This document shows, piece after piece, positions 57,349 to 64,000 of a stretch of 64,000 nt of DNA. Position 1 is the stretch's first letter. Every line of letters starts with the position of its first letter. Made by a program: the position numbers and the translations under genes. Source of the DNA: Astragalus membranaceus (Eukaryota; Streptophyta; Magnoliopsida; Fabales; Fabaceae); NCBI GenBank assembly GCA_039519185.1, contig CM076849.1:105852077-105916076 (forward strand), given 5' to 3'. The notes under the pieces are model-generated. The model saw nothing but the letters and a program-made list of their open reading frames with translations, was not told where the DNA came from and did not search any database.

Positions 57349-57844
57349 AATACAAAACTCTTACAATACACACCATGAAATTGGTAATCTAATAAAGGTT
57401 GATACTAGATGCAGAAGGTAGCCACGGGAGAGGTTCCATGATCCAACAACCGGCTCCACTATTCTCAAAAGTAAAAGAGATGCAACTATACAGAAAGATG
57501 TTGGAATAATCAAGCACGCAGCCAGCGACTCAACAAGAATGATGTGTTCAAGAGCAACCCCCTCTCTTTCTGCAAAAAACCAAGGTCTAAAGCAAGAAGA
57601 GGCTACAAGCACTAAGCATATCCAGATGCACCACTGCACCAATTCCCATGCTCCAACCAATAATGGAAATTTAGGACATTAAGGGCACTTGAAGATGCAG
57701 ACACACAGCAAGGAAACAAGGTTTGATGTTGTTCCAACAAGGCAGCTAGCACAAATCTTAGGCAAGCCATAACAGAAACTGACACGTTAGGAGGCCTAAC
57801 ACACAACCACGAGACACTGTGGACACAAAAGCTTAGAACCCCTA
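57349..57844. other. Unidentified DNA between the LINE and viral-like sequence
   Basis: Minus-strand frames of 99 and 64 codons (57361-57806) are present but show no motif I recognise. It may be the pre-LINE target locus. Confidence 0.4.
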
Positions 57845-57974
57845 TTTCAGGTGTATTATTCAGAGACGGCTTTTATAAACTTTGAACAAACATAGTTAAC
57901 TCCAAAGTATCTTTTAGATGGTAATTACTAGTACAAGTTTAATATTTATATTTCTATAGGACCAAGTGAAGGCG

Positions 57975-59057
57975 ATGATATTTATGGTTGAGGAAAACTA
58001 TTTCTATTCTTCTGCCATGTTTAAAGCCTTTTCCTCACGTTTTTCCTGTAGCTCTAGTAAACTCTCATCTTCGTCTCAGTCTTCTTCTCTTAGTGAGAAT
58101 CAATCTTTTTCAAACAAAATTTTCAAAGAAGAAATTCATTTTGAAAATATCAATCAAGATCTTGACAATTGGGATATCCCCAAAATATCTCACAAAGACC
58201 TTTACAAACCAGAAGGAGTGTTCTTCTTCAAATCTGATTATATTATCAGAACTGTTGAACAAAAAATCATACTTCGAAAGGATGATGAAGAAATCCATCT
58301 TCTTTTTGAGAAAAGTATGAGAGACCATAGGTCTAAGAATTATAACTACTTGCACATAGGAAGTGTCCAGGTAGGAATGAAGCCCCTCACTAGGGAATCC
58401 CTAAATGTAGCAGTTCTTCTCTGCTTAAGGGATGCTAGACATAATCAGTTTCATGATTCCTTACTAGGAGCTGTTGAAACTAGCCTTATTCATGGGCCAA
58501 TCTTCTTTAATTGTTTTCCATATTTAACTGTGAGTCTGGATGATAAGAACATCCTTGATGTTCTTTTTCTCAATGTCAAATGTCATGGTTATGACATGAA
58601 GGAAGGATCTGTCCCCATCACTTTGATGTACAGAGTTCAATACAAAGTAATGAACTCCATCAGATCCAACTTCCTCCAAACCAAATGTCACAAATCAGGG
58701 GAAATAATTCTGTTTCTTACTGATAATAGTAAGGTCAATATCATTGTGCCTAAAAGAATTCAATGGAGCGACATAACGCTCCCTGAGACCTGGACCTTAG
58801 AAAAGGCTGCTCCGGCAACGCCTAGGGTAACCCCAGAATTCCAGGATGTCATACAATACCAATCCGGAAAAGTTGACCTAGTCTTCAATAGGAGAAATTC
58901 CTTCTCCATCCCTAGGTCTCTTACATCCGAAGAAGACTTTAGAACTGCCATGTCTAGGAGAACCATTTCTAGGAGATCCTTTTCAGTGTCTAGAGATGCC
59001 TCTAAAACAGAGGCTGGACCCTCTCATGATGGATCCTATCCACTTACAGGGATTTGA
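57975..59057 (+). CDS. Caulimovirid-like movement protein (30K superfamily), open
   Basis: An open frame of 360 codons from ATG 57975 (a longer frame exists from a GTG at 57966). The N-terminus is serine-rich. A 30K-type movement-protein core follows: YNYLHIGSVQVGMKPLTR, then VAVLLCLRDARHNQFHDSLL, then LGAVETSLIHGPIFFNCFP with LTVSLDD. In the family this protein targets plasmodesmata for cell-to-cell spread and forms tubules. The C-terminus is rich in Arg and Ser (MSRRTISRRSFSVSR). No stop, but the neighbouring genes are broken. Family call rests on the G-x-L-x-H-G pattern and gene context. Confidence 0.7.
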   Translation: MIFMVEENYFYSSAMFKAFSSRFSCSSSKLSSSSQSSSLSENQSFSNKIFKEEIHFENINQDLDNWDIPKISHKDLYKPEGVFFFKSDYIIRTVEQKIILRKDDEEIHLLFEKSMRDHRSKNYNYLHIGSVQVGMKPLTRESLNVAVLLCLRDARHNQFHDSLLGAVETSLIHGPIFFNCFPYLTVSLDDKNILDVLFLNVKCHGYDMKEGSVPITLMYRVQYKVMNSIRSNFLQTKCHKSGEIILFLTDNSKVNIIVPKRIQWSDITLPETWTLEKAAPATPRVTPEFQDVIQYQSGKVDLVFNRRNSFSIPRSLTSEEDFRTAMSRRTISRRSFSVSRDASKTEAGPSHDGSYPLTGI

Positions 59058-59166
59058 AACCACAACCCCTGTAAAAACTTCTTATCATCAAAAGGATGAA
59101 GAAGACCACAAGTCTATCCAATCACCAACATACTCCTCCCTTAATGAACCTTATGATGTTATCTAA
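59026..59166 (+). pseudogene. Start of the second viral-like ORF, broken off
   Basis: A 46-codon frame begins ATGATG at 59026 inside the movement-protein end (32-nt overlap) and reads through GFETTTPVKTSYHQKDEEDH to a stop at 59166. Overlapping ORF starts are typical of Caulimoviridae. The virion-protein-like sequence goes on in a different frame right at this stop, so the ORF is interrupted here. Confidence 0.5.
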
Positions 59167-59996
59167 GTTCATTATTGCCAAGGAATCCCTTAAGAAAGAA
59201 TTCTATTCTGAGGAATGGTCTCCTCACAGAGAATGGTTCTTTCGTCACTACCAGGGACACAAAAGGAAGAAAATCCAAGAGAAATTTTATAAATTTCTCG
59301 AAGAAACCAAGATCAATATCCCTTTCTTTGATTGGTTTCTTAAGTATACCATCAGGAAAAATATCTATTACCCTTTCCAAACTGACTCGGTTGGTAAAAA
59401 ATGGGCTATCCCTGTTATGACCTCCCCTAAAATTGATGAGGTCCTCACCCCAGCCAGAGATCCCAGAGATCACGTGGAAAAATCCAAAGACCTTCAAACG
59501 TTAGGCATTTCCACACAAAAAGAAAAACCCAATTTTAATCCCTATAAGAAGCTTTTCATAGCAGTATAAAACTGGTAAATTTCATCTTCCAAAATCTTTG
59601 TTGTCTTTTTACAAGAAAACTTTTATAAAATGGTGGCCTCGTTTTGATGCCTCAATGGCATCCCCTGAAAATGTGATCGCCTGGTTCAAAACCAATCTCA
59701 GATACTTGCAAATTGTAGATCCTGACACTTGCAAGTTTGTCAATCAAAAGGCTAGGATCTCTGCAGCCTTGGTAGCCTCAACATCTGAAGAAGATGTTCT
59801 GGAAAATCTTCAGAACATTGTTCAGTTATTAAAAAATCAATCTTCTGACAAGATTAAGGAGGAGCAAGCTTCTTCTTCAAAGAAAGACAAAAGGAAGCAG
59901 GTCCTCCCCCATTCTTCCTCATCATCAGATGACAATCTTACGCAAAATGATGAAGACGACTATTTCGGGGAATATTCCCCTTTTAGTCTTCAATAA
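59160..59996 (+). pseudogene. Virion-protein-like region, interrupted
   Basis: Two frames (to 59569, then about 59571-59996) hold KESLKKEFYSEEWSPHREWF, KIQEKFYKFLEETKINIPFF and NPYKKLF, then SFYKKTFIKWWPRFDASMAS, DPDTCKFVNQKARISAAL and an acidic, Ser/Lys-rich tail (SSSSSDDNLTQNDEDDYF). Compared with copy B (61500-62130) a stretch of about 33 codons after NIYYPF is missing here. There is a frame break at 59569. Assignment to the coat/virion-protein region is inferred from position after the movement protein and is tentative. Confidence 0.5.
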
Positions 59997-60309
59997 TTAT
60001 TATTTTTCCTAAGTCCATCATGCCAGGAACAAAGTGGCAGACAAGGAATCTCCAATCACGTGTGCCAACAGACAAAAGGAATCTTCAATCAAATCCTTCA
60101 GAAAAGTATACAGTGCACACTCATCAAAAGCAAGAATATTCAGGAATATTCCCCCAGAATATGCTTGTCAAATTTCACTGTTACTATTTCTTGGATTCCG
60201 TTACTGTTCCTTCCAGTCAGTAACCAGTTACTATTCAATCTAAGTGCACAGTATAGGTCATCCTTGTGTACAGTTCAAGTCGGCAATTACTGTTTAAACT
60301 TTCAATTTT

Positions 60310-60319
60310 CTATAAATTG
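60310..60319 (+). promoter_or_regulatory. TATA-like box of the viral-like promoter
   Basis: CTATAAATTG, with CAATCACGTG (about 60053) further upstream. Predicted transcription start about 25-30 nt downstream. Inference only. Confidence 0.4.
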
Positions 60320-60716
60320 AGTGCCTAGGCTTTTGTTAGTGGCACCGTTTATCTCACTAAGTTAGAGAGAAGTCAGAGCACAGCATTGCGTGTAAGCCTG
60401 CTTCCTTAGACTCTTTCTTTCTTCAATTTCCCTTCTTCTCTTTTCCTCTTCAATCTCTGTTTTCTATTTCAATCTTGTAATTTGCTTTCAATCTTCAAAC
60501 TTATGGAAGGCTTTGCCTCCTAGGTTATATGTTATAAAGTATTTAGTTTTCTGCATTTACTTTCTGCATTTTATTTTATGTTTATGGAAGGCTGAGCCTC
60601 CTTTTATTTTTATGTTTTAATTTTTTTCTTTTATACTTAATTTTGTTGCATTCCGTATGCTACCTGTTCTCCCCTGTCTCTTTAGTATTTTTTAGTCTCT
60701 GCTTCCGAACCCCTCT

Positions 60717-60729
60717 TGGTATCAGAGCC
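60717..60729 (+). other. Primer-binding site (initiator tRNA-Met) of the viral-like element
   Basis: TGGTATCAGAGCC matches the initiator tRNA-Met 3' end. Pararetroviruses of plants use this site to start minus-strand DNA. It is not a tRNA gene. Confidence 0.7.
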
Positions 60730-61306
60730 AGATGGGGAAGTAGGAATGTGATATTAACTTTGTATTATGAGTTACTTATCTAAATTATGCCTTGTAATTA
60801 ATGAGGAATGTTTATGATCGGCTGTAAAAGTGTTCTAAATATTTTGTTAAGTTTTCTTGACTAATGGATGGAATTAAAGGAATCTGGGTGATTTGACTGT
60901 GTTGATAGCAGAAGAGTACCGTCGAGTAAGGGAAGAAAGCTATCACTTGGGTCCTTTTCTTTAATGTACCCATCCTTAGCCAATAAAAGAAATGTTTTGA
61001 AATGTCTGTAGCTTGATCATATAACAATCACATTTAAAACTTAAGGTTATGATTTAGAAAATTAGTATTAGTTCAAGTTTGATATATATCTGTTATTACT
61101 TTGGCTTGATCTTTTGGATAATATTATATTAACATTAAAATATAATTTAGAAAATAATTTCTATTTCAGATGTATTATTTAGAGTTGGCTTTTATAAACC
61201 TTGAACAAACATAGTTAACTCCAAAGTATCTTTTAGATGGTAATTACTAGTACAAGTTTAATGTTTATATTTCTAAAAAACCAAGTGAAGGCAATGATAT
61301 TAATGG

Positions 61307-62130
61307 GTGAGGAAAACCATATCTTTCTTAAACAAAAAGCCTTTTCCTCACACTTTCGTTCCTAGTATGTCTCCTATATTTTCACCTTCTCTAAGTTCTG
61401 TACCTTCATTTTCATCTTCTTCCATAAACAAAAATCAATCTTTCAAAAATATCAATCAAAATCTAGACGAAGATCTTTGCAATCTAAAACAATCTCCTTT
61501 ATCTAAGTTCACCATTGATAAGGAATCCCTTAAGAAAGAATTCTATTTTCAGGAATGGTCTCCTCACAGAGAATGGTTCTTTCAACATTACCAGGGACAC
61601 AAAAAACAAAAAATCCAAGAGAAATTTTATAAATTTCTCGAACAAGTAGAATTCAATATTCCTTTCTTCGATTGGTTTCATGCGTATACCATCAAGAGAA
61701 ATATTGACTACCCTTTCCAAATAGACTTAATTGGAAGAAAAAACTTAGATGTTATCACAGTTTGGCATCTCAAAGATGGTGAGATTGTCCAGTCTGAGCT
61801 TCCACCCAAAATACCTTTTGCTCTTAACAATAAAGAGCAAACCACTCCTGTTATGGCCTCCGCCTTCAAAACCAAAGCTGATGATGAACCTAGAACAGCC
61901 AGAGATATCAAAGATCTCATGGAGCAATCCAATTATACTAACAAATACCTCCAAGCTTTAGGAGATTCCAATAGTAGTAAGAAAGGCACAGAGACTTGCC
62001 TTGACCTTGATTCTGAGTCATCTTCCTCTACCAAAATAGAAAAACCCTTATTTAATCCTTACAGGATCTCTAAAAACTTCAAGAGAACCTTGCAGCGAAC
62101 CGATCCTAAAGATCACATCAAGAAGGAAAT
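61307..62130 (+). pseudogene. Second viral-like copy: movement-protein start joined to virion-protein-like part
   Basis: The frame contains the leader-proximal start in a shifted frame, then the Ser-rich N-terminal part (SFSSSSINKNQSFKNINQNL). The whole movement-protein core is missing: the sequence jumps to SKFTIDKESLKKEFYFQEWS and continues through NIPFFDWFHAYTIKRNIDY, VITVWHLKDGEIVQSELPPK and SSSSTKIEKPLFNPYRIS. It is cut at 62130 by an LTR. It keeps a segment that copy A lost, so the two copies have decayed independently. Confidence 0.6.
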
Positions 62131-63438
62131 TGTAACACCCCGATAAATTCTAACATATAGAACTACCTAAATGCACTAAATGGCATACATCAGAGTAACT
62201 TCCTGTTATTGAAATATTGAACACAACTAAAACTTTCGATAATACATATCAAATGGTTCTCTGAACCTCATAAACTTCCTGAAAATGCTTAAGTTTCAAA
62301 ACTTAAGACTTGTACAAAATCCTGGTGTTCAATACTCAAATCATAAAGTAGCAGAAACGATTTGCAACTGATACATGATCATTATATAATCGATAACATA
62401 GAAATAGTAATTGGGACAAAGGTCCAAAACATGAAACTCCATCTTCAATGACTCCAAGAGTCGCACCGGCTAACTGTGCTTCGTTGCCTTTGCTTTCCCC
62501 TGTTTCTCTGTAAAAACCACAAATATGAAGGGTGAGATAAACATTATCTCAGTGAGTCCTATCGAGACCCCTTACTAACTCTAGCAGTTCATTAAGCCTT
62601 ATCTTGTGAACTCATGGCCCTAATAAGCAACCATGTGGACATGTATTTTATTTTCATGTAACTTGTAGCCCTAATAAGCGACTACTCGTTAAATCAATTA
62701 CTTTCTTGATGTAGCCCTGATAAGCAACTACACATCATATTTTCATGAACTTAGCACAACACCTCAAGCCTACCTTAGCATGGTTATTTCTCTGGCCTTT
62801 GGTGAACCCATCCCGCTAATCACTAGTGGGCAAAACATGTGGGCCTGGGGTTTGGGGCTCATGACTTCCCCCACCCTAGTATGCTAATAAACTGGAGGAT
62901 CGTCATCCTCGATATACTCAAAGTATACCATCTACCTTTCCCCGAGGGAAAGTAACTTGAATTGTGTTTACATGAATTGAGAGTTTTACTGTCTTTATAG
63001 ACTTACAATCAATTAACTTAGCATGACATGATGAACTCTAGGTTTGTTATCTCAACATGATCCGTATGCACTCGCGTTCACTATGGTACGGTTTTCCTTA
63101 ACATTTATAACTTGTGAGATTTACCTCAAACTTCTTTCATTTCATGGCATTAATAGGTTTCCATCCTTGGGAAACATTGGGGAATCAATCGAAAAGGAAT
63201 CAGAATCGTTTGGAACGGATTAAAAAGGATTTTGAGTTAGGGTAACAGAAGGATCCGCACGGTCCGTGCTCCAGAGGCGCACGACCCGTGCGTATCACTT
63301 AAATTTCAGTTTTGAAAAACTTATAGGGCACACGGTCCGTGCCACAAGGGCGCACGACCCGTGCGTGTCTTAAATTTTTAAAAGGCTGATCTGCGTAGGT
63401 CACGCACGGTTCGTGCCCAGGGGCGCACGATCCGTGCT
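62131..63438 (-). mobile_element. Truncated LTR of the solo-LTR family
   Basis: It starts TGTAACACCCCG, the minus-strand form of the solo LTR's end, and shares the AGATAAACATTATCTCAGTGAG block (62532 region) and the palindrome doublets at the same distance (about 1.1 kb) from that end. Only about 1.3 of 2.5 kb is present. It breaks at about 63438 against an RT fragment, and no TSD is seen. Confidence 0.8.
63255..63438. repeat. Three doublets of GC-rich palindromes, 21-22 bp apart
   Basis: Units of the type GCACG-NNN-CGTGC have centres at 63263/63285, 63336/63358 and 63410/63431, spaced 22, 22 and 21 bp. They are diverged in sequence from 32686-32867 but keep number, pairing and spacing. Confidence 0.9.
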
Positions 63439-63439
63439 G

Positions 63440-64000
63440 TGTAATTAAGGCAACTTAGGAACCTTTGTAATTGAGTTTTGTCAATAATTTGATTGGGAGA
63501 TTTATCAGAGAACTCAATAGCCCTACTGATGGGGATAATGGTTCCTTGGTGAATATTGTGACCAAGAAACCTAATTTTTGTTTGGAAAAGACTGATCTTT
63601 GTTTTGGAGACAGCGAGGCCATTTATTTTAATAATAGAAATGCAGATGCTGATATGATTAAGATGTTGATCAAAAGATTGAGAGTAAATAAGCACATCAT
63701 CAATGTAGATAATGGCAAATTTTGCATAAGGATTGGAGATATCATTCATGATTCTTTGAAATTCAGAAGGAGCGTTTTTTAGACCAAATGGCATGACATT
63801 CCATTCATACTGACCAAAGGGGACAGTGAAAGCAGTTTTATACCTGTCTTCTTCTTTGATTTGAATCTGCCAAAAACCAGATTTCATGTCAAATTTAGAG
63901 AAGATCTTAGCATCATGAAGTCTCTTAAGGAGATCCTTTTTGTTGGGGATAGGGTATCTAATCCAGCAAAGAGCTTGATTGAGTGGTTTATAATTGATAA
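63440..64000 (-). pseudogene. Caulimovirid-like reverse transcriptase fragment
   Basis: The minus-strand frame is open to the window edge. It reads KIFSKFDMKSGFWQIQIKEE, KTAFTVPFGQYEWNVMPFGL, KNAPSEFQRIMND, IIYIDDVLIYSQSFDQHLNH with the catalytic YIDD, and FLGHNIHQGTIIPISRAIEF. At 63440 it breaks off inside the region after RT where the truncated LTR starts. QYEWNVMPFGLKNAPSEFQ is the pararetrovirus type rather than Ty3/gypsy. It is in opposite orientation to the viral-like ORFs at 57975-62130, so the locus is rearranged. Confidence 0.75.

Larger units (their letters stand above)
59997..61160 (+). promoter_or_regulatory. Viral-like intergenic region: promoter, leader and primer site
   Basis: No long ORF. 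A TATA-like CTATAAATTG lies at 60310-60319. A pyrimidine-rich leader follows (60400-60700) and a tRNA-Met primer site at 60717. Two GGAAGGCT(T/G)(T/A)GCCTCC hairpin-like repeats occur at about 60505 and 60583. RT and RNase H, expected between the virion protein and this region, are absent in copy A. Confidence 0.55.
57845..62130 (+). mobile_element. Endogenous caulimovirid-like sequence, two partial copies in tandem
   Basis: Copy A (57845-about 60760) has a short leader, a movement-protein ORF, a virion-protein-like region, then an intergenic/promoter region and primer site. Copy B (about 61160-62130) repeats the same leader and ORF starts with large deletions. About 130 bp before each first ORF are nearly identical (57845-57974 and 61160-61300). 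No integrase or LTRs belong to it. All long frames except the movement protein are broken, so this is a decayed chromosomal copy of a pararetrovirus, not a functioning virus. Genus not assigned. Confidence 0.75.

Noticed and set aside
57361..57806. Minus-strand frames of 99 and 64 codons
   Set aside because: No recognisable domain, no splice logic linking them, and they begin with non-AUG codons in part.
58110..58355. Minus-strand 81-codon frame and other frames over the movement-protein ORF
   Set aside because: Shadows of the sense coding sequence without motif.
60717..60729. tRNA-like sequence TGGTATCAGAGCC (also at 54399-54410 and 23084-23095)
   Set aside because: It is only the 12-13 nt primer-binding site; no cloverleaf or tRNA gene surrounds it.
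57845..64000. A complete, potentially active virus genome
   Set aside because: Virion-protein-like frames are broken, RT is missing from the forward copies and present only as an inverted fragment cut by an LTR.

Overview
This is nuclear DNA of a flowering plant, most likely a eudicot. It is AT-rich, with spliced genes using GT-AG introns, plant-specific protein families (a TGA bZIP factor and a B3 domain), and plant LTR retrotransposons, LINEs, CACTA, foldback and Helitron sequences plus endogenous caulimovirid-like fragments. There are no bacterial-type genes or operons. A legume is possible from the look of the TGA protein and the retroelements, but I cannot prove it.

Layout: (1) 1-4506 is the 3' part of a Ty3/gypsy chromovirus (Tekay/Del-like): end of RT, RNase H, integrase, chromodomain-like tail and a 3' LTR with a GGCGCC-rich array. 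(2) 4507-7328 is a decayed Tat/Retand-type element with a broken integrase and a decayed antisense ORF. (3) 7329-10385 is a 5'-truncated LINE with a 9-bp target-site duplication (TSD). (4) 10395-20690 is non-coding, AT-rich DNA holding a (TATATC)n microsatellite, a foldback element, a hAT-like MITE, a Helitron 3' end and a CACTA element built of palindromes. (5) 20690-24433 holds exon-like remnants, a small two-exon B3 gene and a truncated Copia element. (6) 24662-27354 is the one clearly intact host gene: an 8-exon, 371-aa TGA bZIP transcription factor on the minus strand. (7) 27355-30673 is its upstream region plus small repeats. (8) 30674-57341 is one LINE of about 5 kb blown up to about 26.7 kb by three separate LTR-element insertions, each with an exact 5-bp TSD: a solo LTR (TSD AAGAC), an RT-less Athila/Calypso-like element with an envelope-like ORF (TSD ACTGT), and a full-length, nearly unmutated Tekay-like element (TSD TAATG). 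(9) 57845-64000 holds broken, rearranged endogenous caulimovirid-like sequence: a movement-protein ORF, a virion-protein-like region, a promoter/leader with a tRNA-Met primer site, a second deleted copy, a truncated LTR and an inverted RT fragment.

The most unusual signal is in the LTRs. Two unrelated LTR families carry pairs of GC-rich palindromes with a one- or three-base centre (TCGCG-A-CGCGA; CGCACGG-A-CCGTGCG), and the two palindromes of a pair almost always sit 21-22 bp apart, which is two turns of the DNA helix. A third family carries GGCGCC arrays. I know of no description of this.

Coordinates, splice sites and TSDs were read by eye from the sequence. Family assignments come from recognised motifs, not database searches.
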